From the NCBI RefSeq assembly GCF_011386835.1, contig NC_088805.1:17170836-17234835 (forward strand): DNA of 64,000 nucleotides. Reading direction: 5' to 3'. Each line of letters begins with the position of its first letter. Position 1 is the stretch's first letter. Below, piece after piece: positions 1-12,339 of the stretch. Below the pieces are notes generated by a model. It saw only the letters and a program-made list of their open reading frames with translations, was not told where the DNA came from and ran no database searches. Origin of the DNA: Chrysemys picta bellii (taxonomy: Eukaryota; Chordata; Testudines; Emydidae). A program made the position numbers and the translations under genes.

Positions 1-670
1 GACTCCAGGATCCCTCGCTCTTCAAAATCCCATTCCTGACAAATCTTATCTTTCAGTGCTGTTATGTTGAAACAGTAGAGGTAGAAATGGAAAAACACAG
101 TATGTTACAACCCTAAATGTTATCTGTCTAATGTAGTATTTCATTTTTATTTTTTAAAAAGTAGAGGATTCCATTAACCATTTGGAAAACTTCTGTAGGC
201 TGACCGAAAAGGTTTCTTACTGGTTGGTGGCATAAAACAAAATGCCTAAGACACAACTCTGCAAGACAGGAGGTTTTGAAGTGCTGGACTTAATTCTTTG
301 AGTGAAAATAAGCTCAGCATGATGAGTGAAATGTCTGGAATGATAATGAAAAACGATGGGATAAATTCCCAACAGTGCAGATGCATTCCTATGTAATCAT
401 TTCATATGACACACCCTGTATCTCAGCATCAGCTGTTCTGTCAGTTAACACATAAATTAAAGTTGGCTTGGTTCACTAAGTGAAGCCACAGCAGAAAGAC
501 TATCCATTGCATCAGATAATTTTTGTGTGTTTCAAAGGCTGATTATTTTATCTTAAACATTGGGTTGTGTTTTTCATTAGTTCCTTTTGGGAAATCTTGA
601 CCGTTTTTGTGTGTGTGTGTGTGTGTGTGTGTGCACGCACGCGATATTATAAATTTGAATTAAAAAAACT
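1..670. other. 5' flank, unclassified, with a TG microsatellite
   Basis: This AT-rich sequence has no recognisable gene. The only simple feature is a (TG)n run at about 608-633, continuing as gcacgcacgcg to 643. Confidence 0.6.
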
Positions 671-2250
671 AGGGCTGTCAAGTGATTAGCAGTGCAATTA
701 ATCACGATTATTTTTTTAAAACAATAATAGAATACCATTTATTTAAATATTTTTGGATGTTTTTTACATTTTCAAATATATTGATTTTCAATTATAACAC
801 AGAATACAAAATGTACAGGGCTTACTTTATATTTATTTTTTATTACAAATATTTGCACTGTAAAAAAACAAAAGAAATAGTATTTTTCAATTCACCTAAT
901 ACAAGTACTGTAGTGCTTTATCATGAAAAGTAGAATTATGTACAAAAAACCCCTGCATTCAACCATAAAACAATGTGAAACTTTAGAGCTACAAGTCCCC
1001 ACTCAGTCCTACTTCTTGTTCAGCCAATTGCTCAGACAAACAAGTTTGTTTGCATTTTCAAGAGAAAATGCTGCCCGCTTCTTGTTTACAATATCATCTG
1101 AAAGTGAGAACAGGTGTTCACATGGCACTGTTGTAGCCGGTGTTGCAAGATATTTACATGCCAGATGCGCTAAAGATTCATATGTCCCTTCATGCTTCAG
1201 CCACCATTCCAGAGGACAGCTGATGACGGGTTCTGCTCTATAACAGTCCAAAGCAGTGCGGACCTATGCATGTTTGTTTTCATCATCTGAGTCAGAGGCC
1301 ACCAGCAGAAGGTTGATTTTCTTTTTTGGTGGTTTGAGTTCTGTAGTTTCCGCATTGCAGTGTTGCTCATTTAAGACTTCTGAAAGCAGGCTCCACACCT
1401 TGTCCCTCTCAGATTTTGGAAGGCACTTCAGATTCTTAAACCTTGGGTTGAGTGCTGTATCTACCTTTAGAAATCTCACATTGGTACCTTCTTTGCGTTT
1501 TGTCAGATCTGCAGTGAAAGTGTTCTTAAAATGAACAACGTGCTGAGTCATGATCTGAGACTACTACAACATGAAATATATGGCAGAATGCGGGTAAAAT
1601 AGAGCCGGAGACATACAATTCTCTCCCAAGGAGTTCAGTCACAAATTTAATTAACGCATTATTTTTTTAATGAGCGTCATCAGCCTGGAAGCGTGTCCTC
1701 TGGAATGAGTGGCCGAAGCATGAAGGGGCATATGAATGTTTAGCATATCTGGCATGTAGATACCTTGCAATGCCAGCTACAAAAGTCCCATGCGAATGCC
1801 TGTTTCCACTTTCTGGTGACATTGTAAATAAGAAGTTGGCAGCATTAACCCCCCTAAATGTAAACAAACTTGTTTGTCTTAGCAATTGGCTGAACGAGAA
1901 GTAGAACTGAATGGACTTGTAGGCTCTAAAGTTTTGCATTGTTTTGTTTCTGAGTGCAGTCACGTAACAAAAAAAAATCTAAATTTGTAAGTTGCACTTC
2001 CACAATAGAGATTGCACTACAGTACTTGTATGAGGAGAATTGAAAAATACTGTTTCTTTTATCACTTTTACAGTGTAAATATTTGTAATAAAAATATATA
2101 TAAAGTGAGCAGTGTACACTTTGTATTCTGTGTTGTAATTGAAATCAATATATTTGAAAATGTAGAAAAACATCCAAAAGTAGTTAATAAATTGATTAAC
2201 TTAAAACTGCGATTATTTGTGATTAATTTTTTTGAGTTAATCGTGTGAGT
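671..2250. mobile_element. hAT-derived element with two opposed transposase fragments
   Basis: The left end reads agggctgtcaagtgatta, followed by attaatcacgatt motifs; matching attaatc motifs occur near the right end (2206-2250). On the minus strand, 1009-1251 encodes a hAT-type C-terminal dimerisation segment (residues such as CEHLFSLSDDIVNKKR), and 1264-1551 a linker of the same protein ending in SDSDDE. On the plus strand, 1680-1910 carries a decayed second copy of the same dimerisation segment in the opposite direction. Outer arms near 720-910 and 1990-2190 are also inverted copies of each other. No intact transposase remains. The right terminus seems lost and no target duplication is visible. 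Confidence 0.75.
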
Positions 2251-3565
2251 ACACCTAGAAATAGACCTCTAAAAGGAGTAGTCACGTTCTTTCCTAACTC
2301 AGGCAAGTGGAATGGTGCCTCCTGTTGACCCTACTTACTCCTTCTGAAATAAGAGGCTCAACTATCCTGTGATGAAACATTGTAAGCATATTCCAGTATT
2401 ACTTTTTCCTCTAGTAGACAGCGCTGCTTTTAGCACAGCTGGTTAAATACATGGAGTGTGGCAGGATAGAGAGAAGACAATTACAACTTGAATTCCATGA
2501 GTATCAAGCAAGCCTGTGAAATAATTTTTGAAAACCTGTCAAGTTTTTAAAATGACAACTAGGAGTTGGAGCAAAATTGTGGGTTAATAAACGCTTTTAA
2601 ACAGGGTTTTTTTGTTTTGTTAATTAAGTGTTTTTGGAGGGACATGGATTGTAGTTCCAGAGCTCATTGCTCTCCATAGGTGACTTCGATGGGTAAACCA
2701 GCTATAAGCAAATGAACTGAAAAAACATAATAAAAGAAGTTCAAAGGTATCTGAACCAGTTTGGAACTTGACATACACCTGGCAAATGAAATTTAATAAG
2801 GAGAAGGAAAAAAATGCTGCTGATCAACAGAAGGGAAGATGAAATGAAACTAATTTGAAGCAGAGAAGTCAACTAAGGATATCTGAAAGAACAGGAACGT
2901 CTCTCAAAATATATGGGGGGGAAGGAGAGGGAGGAGGAGAGGAGCAGGAATGAGTGAAAACTGGCTAGTGAAATGCCAAGTATGGAAGCAAGTACTTTTT
3001 CAGAATTGCAACAAAGTTTTCCTAATACAGTGCATCCTAATACAGAGTCACTGTATGATTAAATCCTAATTCACAACCTTTCAAAAAAAGATGGATCTAT
3101 CGGTTCTACTGCTAATGGCTGAGTGATACGAATGCTGTATTTATACCATAGAATATATGGCATTTGAAGAAAAGGCAATTTGGGTGTTGAGAGGGAAAGG
3201 GCTTTGCTTATAAAAGCACACTTCTCACCTTAGGAGTAAAAAGGAAAAAAAAAATCAACAGAAAACTGAACTGTATGTGGGGAAGAATGCCTTCCTAGCT
3301 GTCGCACACTGTGGTTGTCCCTGAAGGGAATTGTGGGGAGAAATTCTTGATGAACCACATGATATTAGCTCCTTACTTTGCCTTCGGTGAAATATTTCAG
3401 GTTGGTTTGTAGGCTCAAACTTTAAAAAGATTCCCTTTCTTAGGGCTGACATCGTGTATAAGCTGTTGTGGCAATACATTCGGAAAATGTCCTAAAAGCT
3501 TATTGCCTCATGCTGTAATCTTATCATATAGCATAACATTCTGGCTATGGCAGCACTTGAATGGG
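2251..3565. other. Intergenic stretch without recognisable gene
   Basis: AT-rich, with no supported exon. Short stretches near 2770-2800 (ggcaaatgaaatttaataagg) recall CR1 reverse-transcriptase coding DNA but are too decayed to call. A G- and A-rich run lies at 2915-2945. Confidence 0.5.
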
Positions 3566-4847
3566 TTACTTCTGAGGGCATTCTGCACCAAAAAATAAAT
3601 TCAGAGGCGTCCCCGTCCCCCCCCCCGCCCCCAAAAAAATAATTATACGCACAATATTTTAAAATTCTGCAAATTTTATTTGTCAAATAAATGTGGAGGC
3701 TCCAGCATGGTATTGGGGCGCATAGGCCACTGGCTGCACAGAGGTGGGAGATCACTGTGCAGCTCTCTGTCTCCCTCCTCCTCACCCCCCACAGACATGG
3801 ACTCAGCAGTGAGGCTGCACCCAGCCCTGATACAGCGCAAGGACCGGGCCTGCCCCAGAAACACCCCAGGGCCCTGCCCCTCCGTGTGGGCAGGCAGGCT
3901 CAGCAAGGCAGGATCCAAGTGTGGAGGGGCTTAGTGTGGAGGGATCCAGATGTGGGTTGAGAGGATTGTGTGTGGGGCAATCTGGATGCAGGTGGCTCAG
4001 TGCGGGATCCGGGTGCGAGGGGGATTTGGATGCACAGTGGCTTGTTGGGGGGTTCTGGGTGCAATGGTAATGAGACTCTTCAGGGGGTCCAGGTGAAGGT
4101 GGTTGGGACTCAGCAGGGGGAGTCTGGGGGGGGATAGAGCTGGCAGGGGGGGTCTGGGTGTGGGTGGCTCAGTGCTGGGGGCGTGGGGCTCAGCTGGGTG
4201 GGGCTCCAGGTGCAGCTGGCTTTGGCTCAGTGGGGTGGGAATCTGGGTGGCTCGTTGTGGTGGTCCAGGTGAAGGGGGAGTGGGGCTCATTGGTGGGGGG
4301 TTCTGAGTGCGGGGGGTGTGAGGCTTAGTGGGAGGGTCTGGGTATGAGGGGGACTGGATCTACGGGGATTGGGTGGATGGGGGAGCAGCTCCCTATACAG
4401 GGATCCCTCCCTCTGCAGCTGAGGAGCAATGGGTGCAGGAAGCAGGATGGCGGGGGGGGGGGGGGGGAGAGAGAGGACGGGTTTGCAGAGCTTCCTGCAG
4501 CTGGGGGAGAAATCTCGGGGTGGGTCTGACCCTGCCTCAGATGTCATGCAAGGGAATAGGAAGTCCCGTCCTCCCCAGCCGAGCTGGGACTAGCAGCTGA
4601 GCCTTGCGCAGGGTAGGAGCCACCAGCCGGGTCTTCCCCAGTCCCGCCTCCTGCCCCACAGTGATTTACCTCTCTTCCGGCTGCCCTGGGGACCCAGAAC
4701 ATACTGCTGGGAAGGGTCACATGACCGCTCTTGTGACTTCCCTTTGCTTCCCTGTCAGAGAGTCATTTTTTTGTGGGGAAGCAAAGAAATCTGCAGGGGA
4801 CATAAATTCTGCATGTGCGCAGTGGTGCAGAATTCTCCCAGGAGTAA
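3566..4847. mobile_element. Non-autonomous DNA transposon with internal minisatellite
   Basis: The ends form 25-bp terminal inverted repeats. The left one starts ttacttctgagggcattctg (3566) and the right one ends aattctcccaggagtaa (4847); they differ at only three positions, and the innermost ttctgcacca is perfect. Flanking sequence shares aatgg, possibly the remains of the target duplication. The interior (about 3900-4380) is a G-rich, degenerate tandem array with units near 35-45 bp built on ggctcagtg and gtctgggtg. A run of about 16 G occurs near 4450. No transposase is encoded. Confidence 0.75.
3900..4380. repeat. G-rich degenerate minisatellite
   Basis: Motifs such as ggtggctcagtg, gtctgggtg and ccaggtg recur every few tens of bases with much variation. 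It lies inside the 3566-4847 transposon, so it probably arose there by local duplication. The open frames across it on both strands are compositional artefacts. Confidence 0.7.
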
Positions 4848-6080
4848 ATGGATTAACCACCAAAAAAGATAAGTAGTTCTTTGCTGATTCCCCAAATGCC
4901 TTCTTCCCAAAGTGGCTTCTACATGTGAGAAGCATTTAGTCAGTGTCGCCTTGTGTTGGTGGGTGTGTGCTGTATTTCAGATCAGACTTAAAACCTGGTA
5001 ATTACAAATCTCATGGAACTTTTGTGAAAAGTTTAGGGGTGTTAACTTGTGTATGGTGGCTAAATTCCAGTCATGAAATGGTAAGTTAATCAGAACATAA
5101 GTGTTTGTATGGGCGCACACTAGAGGTTACCAAGCAATCTGCTAGCTAAAATTTGCTAGGAAGTAGGGAGGCTTTGTTTTAATGGCACAATGCTAGAAAA
5201 ATATAGTGTAACTATATTTAAATAATGATATGAACTTGTGTTGCAGATACAGGTATGAAAGTTATCTATGGACTATTGGGTCAAATTCAGGGAAATATGG
5301 TTGACACTATTACTTTTGATAAGTATTGCAAAACTAGTAATATAAATTTATAAAAGGAACGGTGAAGATACAGTGGATCCCAAGAACAAAATGTAGTTTC
5401 TCCATGGGAGAAGGTAGGAAACACTAGTGAAGTGAATCCATATAAAGAGAGCATGGTGAATTCTGACTTTCTCTAAGTGAAGCTTGTAAAATGAACAGCG
5501 AAGATCAGGTTGCTATAAATATTAGCAATTTTAGTGCACATAATTGTGCAAAATAAACAGATCTATTTTTTTATTTGAAACTCCAGCTTTTTTCATGAAT
5601 CTGCAACCCCAAATACTGTTGGCTTTTGGGATTGTTGATGGACACATTTCTCTTACACCTGCCAGACAGCCATGCAGCTGCAAAAGTTTACAATTTATTT
5701 CCTAGTTGAACAAATGTAGCATAATAGCCTGTGTTTACAGTCAGCTGCCCATGGACTCAGACTTATTTAGAGCTTCAGTGATGGCTCGCTTATTCGGTTG
5801 TTTATTACGTGAAATGAGTTTAATATATTAGATGATTGGCATGCTGCAGAAAATCTGCATTGTGAGAACCACAAAGAGCATAGGACCTTGACTACCTTCT
5901 AGTTTTTGTTAAAGCTTTTTTTCCACAGTGTAATTGTCACTGGGAACCCTAATCTGGATAAATGAAGTTATACCTTACTCTGTGTGTTTTTACTTGAGAT
6001 GATAACTGCAGTGTTTCCTAGAATATTCCGGACCAGCGGCCTACTGAATTTGAGTGTCCAGCTTGAGATATCTTTTAAAG
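4848..6080. other. Intergenic stretch without recognisable gene
   Basis: This AT-rich DNA shows no coding pattern, no clear repeat family and no RNA gene. Confidence 0.5.
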
Positions 6081-6209
6081 GAGCCTGATTTTCAGAAAGT
6101 GCTGAGCATCCATCCTCTGAAAATCAAGCCCTTTCAATGTATTACATGCTGGGTCATCCAAAACTGGAGGCACCCAAAATCACTAGTTATTTTTGAAATT
6201 GTAGGCCAG
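6081..6209. repeat. Interspersed repeat, CTGATTTTCAGA family, copy 1
   Basis: It begins gagcctgattttcagaaag, contains a second, inverted copy of the motif (ctctgaaaatcaagcc) about 30 bases on, and ends with ggcacccaaaatcactagtt. The same order of motifs recurs at 10100-10250 and partly at 31837-31940. That makes it an old amniote or turtle interspersed repeat of uncertain class. Confidence 0.6.
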
Positions 6210-6585
6210 TATCTCTTGATTTAACTCTGAGTGCCTTTGGGTGAATTCTCAGAACAATCTAGCCATTTTCTTGCTAAGCTTAGGCAGTATTATAAGAGAC
6301 AGCTTTGATAACACAAAGCTCATTTCCATTTAGCCTTAATTAGATGGAATCTTTGCATTTATTTTCCTTGACAGAAATAAAATTGTACATTGCTGCTTAA
6401 CAGACTGATTGTCCTTCAGGATGAGACAAACTTCTTACATTCAGCACTGATCAGCTGAGCCACACCATGGCCCTTGCCTTCTCTCAGACTGAAGAGTATA
6501 TGGGCATGTGAGAAAATACATGTAACAACTAAAAATAGTCTCCTTCCTCTGCTCTTATTAGAGATTTGAATCCATTAGAGATTTG

Positions 6586-6665
6586 GGGCCAAACTCATCC
6601 CAGGAGTAAGTGGACATGATACCCACTAACTTCAGTGAGTTACTCTTGTTCACTCCAGCGCTGAC
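6586..6665. repeat. Short palindromic repeat (ACTTCAATGG-centred family)
   Basis: The sequence ggggccaaactcatcccagg is followed by aacttcagtgag and a partial reverse complement of the start. It is one of several such short palindromes scattered through the window. Confidence 0.5.
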
Positions 6666-6689
6666 TTAGGTCCACGTTGCGTGGAAACA

Positions 6690-7645
6690 TAAGGGTTTTG
6701 GTCCCAGGGACTATGTTCATCAATGATTTAGATAATGGCGTAGAGAGTACACATATAAAATTTGCGGATGATACCAAACTGGGAGGGGTTGCAAATGCTT
6801 TGGAGGATAGGATTAAAATTCAAAATGATCTGGACAAACGAGAAATGGTCTGAAGTAAATAGGATGAAATTCAATAAGGACAAATGTGAAGTACTCCATT
6901 TAGGAAGGAACAATCAGTTGCACACACACAAAATGGGAAATGACTGCCTAGGAAGGAGTATTGCGGAAAGGGAGCTGGGAGTCATAGTGGACCACGAGCT
7001 AAATATGGGTCAACAGTGTGACGCTATTGCAAAAAAAGCGAACATCATTCTGGGATGTATTAATGGGAGTGTTGTAAGCAAGACACGAGAAGTAATTCTT
7101 CCGCTCTACTCTGCGCTGATTAGGCCTCAACTGGAGTACTGTGTCCACGTTCTGGGTGCCAAATTTCAGGAAGGATGTGGACAAATTGGAGAGAGTCCAG
7201 AGAAGAGCAACAAAAATGATGAAAGGGCTAGAAAACATGACTCAGGGAAGACTGAAAAAATTGGATTTGTTTAGTCTGGGAAAGAGAAGACTGAGGGGGA
7301 CATACTTTTTCAAGTATGTAAAAGGTTGTTACAAGCAGGAGGGAGAAAATTATTTTTCTTAATCACTTAGGATAGGACAAGAAGCAATGGGCTTAAATTG
7401 CAGCAAGGGCGGTTTAGGTTGGACATTAGGAAAAACTTCCTAACTGTCAGAGTCGTTAAGCACTGGAATAAATTGCCTATGGTGGTTGTGGAATTTTCAT
7501 CATTGGAGATATTTAAGAGCAGATTGGACAAACACCTATCAGGGATGGTCTAGATAATACTTAGTCCTGCCATGAGTGCAAGGGACTGGACTAGATGACC
7601 TCTCAAGGTCCCTTCCAGTCTTATGATTCTGTGATTTTATGTTAT
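6690..7645 (+). mobile_element. CR1 LINE, 5'-truncated, sense
   Basis: The 5' end falls inside the reverse-transcriptase gene (residues FINDLDNG and FADDTKLGG in shifting frames). Then comes the C-terminal region with KFNKDKCEVLHLGR, ELGVIVDH and PLYSALIRPQLEYCV (open 6762-7274, with a frame change near 7150). The 3' tail has gatgacctctcaaggtccct and ends in decayed octamer-like repeats (atgattctgtgatt), as CR1 elements do. Frameshifts and 5' truncation make it inactive. Confidence 0.92.
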
Positions 7646-8752
7646 ACTCTTTGCTGTGATGAGTGATTCAAAAGTAAAACAACTTTGTCATTGATGAGTT
7701 ATTCTTTTATTGTTTTCCATAATAAACTGTTTTCTTTTTCATTCATAGTGATACACGGTTCTCCTAAAAATGGATCAGTGCTTTATTCTGTTTGATGATG
7801 CTATTGAACACCAGTAACAACACTCAGATTTGATGCTGGATGCGGCAAGACCTTGGGGGAAAAAGCAAGACCTTGGGGGGTGGAAAACGTCTTGAAGATT
7901 GTGTTGTGAAACAATATTTTTTTTATATATCCAACCTTAATCATGTTATCGATATCTTTTTTTTATCCTCTTGGTAATTATGTCCTCATGCTTATAATGT
8001 GGGTTTATTATCCTTTCTGTATCCTTTTATACAAAAACTAGTACACCACGCTGTTTGTTCTAGTCATTGTGAGTGGGTTTAATATGATGTATCACATTTC
8101 AGCTAGGTTATTCTTGACAATTTTGTGATAAATACTAAAAAAATCTTGTGAACAGTTTACAGTAAATGTGTGTGATTGCACAGCATCCTAGTTTTCATTT
8201 GCTTTGTCTTAGTGGAAGCATTATATAACTTGTTAGTAGTTTATTCATAACTTCTCATATATAATATTAAAAAAAAGACTGACTCTGTAGGTTGTGCTTT
8301 TGTTTACTGTGGTAGCATCATCGCTGGTGGTTTGTATTTGCATAACGAAAAACAAAGGGTACAAAATGTTAATGCTACACCAGAGGTGATAGAGAAGCTG
8401 AGTTTCCTAAACCATTGTGCCTTAAATCATGTATTCACCCTGCATGCCAAATATCTTTCATGGATGCCTATGAAGACTTGTCTTCAGTTCTCAAATATTA
8501 CTTGCAAAAATTTCTGTCAAAGGCATTTTTATCCTTCAGCCAACTGAATGATGGCATGTACTGAACTTTTTATATATCATGACACTAACTTCCCTTGGAG
8601 TTTTATAATAAACTGAATGAACATGGAAAAAAAGTTGCACGTGTTATCCTTTAATTTTAAATCACCTGTACAATTTAATAACCAAAGAAATGTACAGTAT
8701 TCTTTTTTTTTTTTAGGGACTCATGTATTTATCATGGAGATGGAGCCTTTTT
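7646..8752. other. Intergenic stretch without recognisable gene
   Basis: AT-rich, with several short T and A runs, including poly-T at about 8702-8715. The 71-codon open frame at 8332-8547 shows no family resemblance and looks fortuitous. Confidence 0.5.
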
Positions 8753-8812
8753 CTTAGGGCTTGTCTAAACACACAAGTTACACCAATTTAGCTGAAATTG
8801 GTTTTAGAACCT
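8753..8812. mobile_element. Truncated MITE end (TTAGGGCTTGTCTA type)
   Basis: It reads cttagggcttgtctaaacac, then acaccaatttagctgaaatt. This resembles the left part of a common turtle MITE; the right part is absent. A related fuller element lies at 27259-27451. Confidence 0.55.
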
Positions 8813-9345
8813 GATTTCAATGGGAGTTCAGCGCCCAACCTACTTAGGTGTTTTTGAACAGGGCCGGCTCCAGGCACCAGCCCACCAAGCTTGTGCTTGG
8901 GGCGGCACCTGGAGGGGGGCGGCGTGGCGCTCCGGCCCCCGGGGAGAGCGGGGCCACGGCCGGGCTCGCCGCCCTCTCCTCCGGCGCCCTCCCCCCGGCC
9001 GCCGGGGGGAGAGCGGCGAGCCCTAGCTGGGGCTCGCTGCCCTCTCGCTGCCCTGCCCCCTGCGCTCTGGCCGCCGGGGGGAGAGCGGAGCCCCCGCTGG
9101 GGCTCACCGCCCTCCTCCCAGGGCTCCGGCCCTCCTCCCCCCGGCTGCCGGGGGGAGAGCGGAGCCCCCTCCCCCCGGGGTTCCGGCCGCCCTACCCCCC
9201 CCCCCCCCCGCGGGGGGGGACGGGGGACGGCCGGCAGCTTTTTTGCCTGGGGCGGCAAAAAAGCCAGAGCCGGCCCTGTTTTTGAAAATCCAGCTTATCT
9301 GCACCTTTACAGGCCTAAATACCTTTGAAAATCTGCCCCCAGACC
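8813..9345. repeat. Older interspersed repeat split by a hAT MITE
   Basis: The outer sequence (tgatttcaatgggagttcag to 8858, then aaaatccagc onward to ctttgaaaatctgcccc) is one repeat copy. It is interrupted by the element at 8859-9278. Removing that insert and one copy of its target duplication restores a continuous repeat, so the nesting order is clear. Confidence 0.6.
8859..9278. mobile_element. GC-rich hAT-type MITE with perfect 8-bp target duplication
   Basis: Its ends are cagggccggctc (8859-8870) and gagccggccctg (9267-9278), perfect 12-bp inverted repeats. Identical 8-bp duplications, tttttgaa, flank it (8851-8858 and 9279-9286), which is typical of hAT transposition. The interior is extremely GC-rich, with imperfect repeats of ccgggggga gagcggagcc and a C/G homopolymer near 9196-9220. 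It encodes no transposase. A relative is at 39198-39402. Open frames across it are artefacts. Confidence 0.9.
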
Positions 9346-10099
9346 TTGTTATGAACAAGTGAGTGTTGTGATTTCGTTTGTGTTTATCGAATGTATGGTC
9401 TTCACTTGCACTTCTTGTAATCCTGTGTGCACACACAGGAGCGTGTGTAGTAAATGTGGCATGTAGACCATTTAATACAGGGAAGTGTTCTGTGCTTAAC
9501 TGGGACATCTCTCGGGAAATTGATTTACTCTAATGCTAGTGAATGGCAATGACTACTGTTTTATCAGGATGGTGTTGGCAAACAATTTGTTTCATGGGGA
9601 TGTGTATTTTGGCTGTATTAAGCAATGTTAAACCGGGAAATTGTAAACTCCAGTGTTAATAGAGAAGCTGCCAAAGTGAAGATAAAAGGAGAAATGCCGT
9701 GAATGACTTGTTCCTGTATTTATTCATAATTCTATTATTTCATCAAATCTTCTCAGAGGTGTTAAAAACTCTCTAATTGGAATTCTAGACCTGTCTACTG
9801 AGATCCCAAGTACAGGGGGTTTTACTGTAAACTTGTCTCTGACAAGTTGAGGGGATGAACATTCAGCTAGGTGAACCTATGGATTCTTCGTATTTGTCAT
9901 ATTTCTAAAGTGCTACTGCAACACTGTATGTTCTACAACTATCCTAAGTTGCTACACCACCTATTTGTGCTCATGGAAATCAGGAGACTACTAAGGCCTT
10001 CACTTCTAATCTAAGGATAGCTGCATGCCATGGGAGGTAATATGAAAGGTGTCTCTGTCAGAGCAAATGGAGGCCAGACTTCCAGAAGCATCTCGTGAT
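9346..10099. other. Intergenic stretch without recognisable gene
   Basis: This ordinary AT-rich sequence shows no supported feature. Confidence 0.5.
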
Positions 10100-10250
10100 A
10101 TTTGGGTGCCCAAATAGATATATTTTTAAAAGGCCTGATTTTCCAGGAAGCGGCGAGCACCCTCCTTCTGAAAAATCAGGCCTCTCCTGTTTTAATTTGG
10201 GCAACCAAAAATTGAGGCATCCAAAATAATCAGTCACAACTTTGCTTTTT
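10100..10250. repeat. Interspersed repeat, CTGATTTTCAGA family, copy 2
   Basis: It carries aggcctgattttccaggaag and then ttctgaaaaatcaggcct in inverted orientation, followed by gggcaaccaaaaattgaggc and ccaaaataatcagtcac. The motif order equals that of the copy at 6081-6209. Confidence 0.6.
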
Positions 10251-12020
10251 GGGTGGGAACTCCAACTGAACAAACTTCATAAGCAAATAATTAGTGGCTG
10301 ATGCTTCTGACTGTATCATTTTTGGAGTCTCATCAGGGATACTCCATTTTAAGAAATGGGAATACACTTGAATAAGGGTCCAATGATGCTCCATCCCATG
10401 CCTGATGACCTTTAGTAGAATGCCTTCAGTGTTCAAATTCATAATAATTTGAAGTATTGTTTCATTTTAGTATGATTTCTCTCTTCCCTGGCAACATCTA
10501 AAGTGATTCTTCAACTACATTTAGAAGTTTGCCTTTATTCAAACCCTCACAGTTTATCAAGAGGAACATATATTCATTAAACCAATGTTTGTTGTTGCAA
10601 GATGCCTGTCATAGTAGCTTTCTTGAGCGGCAGGTTTTGATCCTGTTTTTCCACTATGCTGTCACTCCTGGCAGGGCAGCATTAGTGTCAAGCACTGAAT
10701 GACAAGTCCATTTTCCTTTGTGCACTCCACATAGGTGTTATCAGAGCAGATGTGAAGCTTTCTAGTATTATGGGATAAAAAGCCTACATATGACTGTTTT
10801 AATGGCTATCTTTAGCAGGATCTGGGAGAGCGTGATTACAATCTGTTCAATCTGCATTGCATTTAAAATTCTGTGGCAGACTAACAATTTATGAAGCTGA
10901 TGATTGGATTGTTGGTGCCTTTTGCTGTGTGGTGAAGACTAATGGCTTGTGGTTGTCTAGCGTCCCTAAAGGAGCAAATATGGAAACAATTACTGTACTT
11001 TGAAAGATTTTTCTGATGGTTGAATCAATGAATGAAAATGAATTTGGGATGATTTCATAGGGGTTTTTAAAACACATGCCTAAGATGGCCAACCTCCAAC
11101 TTTACAAGTCTTTCTGTGTTTGGATTTGGGGTGGGGAGAGATGACAGAATAGCTGAAGTAATGGCCACAACAAGAACTTGAAAAGCCACTGCTATAGTAT
11201 GTGTGCCAGGTTTGGTCCAACATATGGAACATCTATGTAATTATTATTTCAAGTACATCTATTACTATGCAAAACTCTTGTGTATTGTGCCCAAGAATCA
11301 TGTATTATAATACACAAAGAGGAAGGCCACATATCTAAAGGTAGGCTTCAACAATGGGAAAACTGATTGAGCTGTACATAAACGTATCCTGCTTCTATAC
11401 ACAGCTTGTGTATCAATAGCTGGTCTGAACTCGCTCTGTACTCTTTTGTGAGGGAGTTAGTAATCTTAAAGTACCCCATAGGTAATAGCTCTTGGCTGCT
11501 ATTAGATTTTCGGGTACTGATTTTTTTTTCTTCACTGGTACTGTGGCTTGGATGAGAACTGCTTCCTTAGAAATCAGGTCTCCGGAGATTCCCATATGTG
11601 CCCCTTACCATTCATATGCTGTATAATAACTCTCTAGTATTGTCCATAAATTACAGTCTAGTTCTGCTTGCCTGTAGAGGGTTTTGAATTCATCTAGGCT
11701 CATGATATGACAGGCCTGTCTCCCTTTAAAACACTGCATTTCAATTGGCAGAGTTTTCAATCATGATACCACCTCTGAAAGTGGAGTAATGGAAACATGG
11801 CAAATTGCTACTCTGTACGGTGTTTTTGTAGGGGGGGGAAAGCTTGACTCCTATTGTATCTTGAGGTAATATGTTAAATCGCAGAGCATGTATTTTCTAA
11901 TTGATCCAGTTAAAAAGAGTCATCTCAATGGGGTTTCCCCTCTCTAATTTCTGTGGTTCTGCTCATTATTAACGGTTTCCTGCAATGGGTTATTGACAAC
12001 TGTACTGCATGTCATAGGCT
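10251..12020. other. Intergenic stretch without recognisable gene
   Basis: No exon, RNA gene or clear repeat was recognised. The few open frames are short and lack any family resemblance. Confidence 0.5.
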
Positions 12021-12137
12021 CTGATCCTGCAAATACTTACACCTGGACATAACTTTATGCAGATGTGTCCCAGTGACTTCAATGGGAGCAGTCATGTACC
12101 TAAAGTTAAGCATGGGCGGAAGTGTTTGCAGGATCAG
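12021..12137. repeat. Short palindromic repeat (GATCCTGCAAA type)
   Basis: The sequence ctgatcctgcaaatactta at the left is answered by gtgtttgcaggatcag at the right. The centre is gacttcaatgggagcag, and the arms pair over most of their length. It looks like a small foldback MITE. Confidence 0.7.
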
Positions 12138-12339
12138 TTATATTAAACAAAGTTTTCATGTTGGTACTAACACTTCCTTTACCAGTCATTAACATTACAC
12201 TTCAAAGGCTGCATTAACGCAATGGTAAGGTAGCACAGTTAAAATCACTGTCAGGAAATGCAAAAGTTAAGGTTCCAGCAACAAGATAATTAATCTGTGT
12301 AAACTCCTCACTTTGCTAAAGGAATGAATTTACAAGACT

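Noticed and set aside
1009..1551. Domesticated hAT transposase gene
   Set aside because: Two separate minus-strand frames cover only the C-terminal part, there is no DNA-binding zinc finger or catalytic core, and the frames lie inside a non-autonomous repeat.
6762..7274. 170-codon open frame as a host gene
   Set aside because: Its residues are the C-terminal part of a CR1 reverse transcriptase; it is a truncated LINE, not a host gene.
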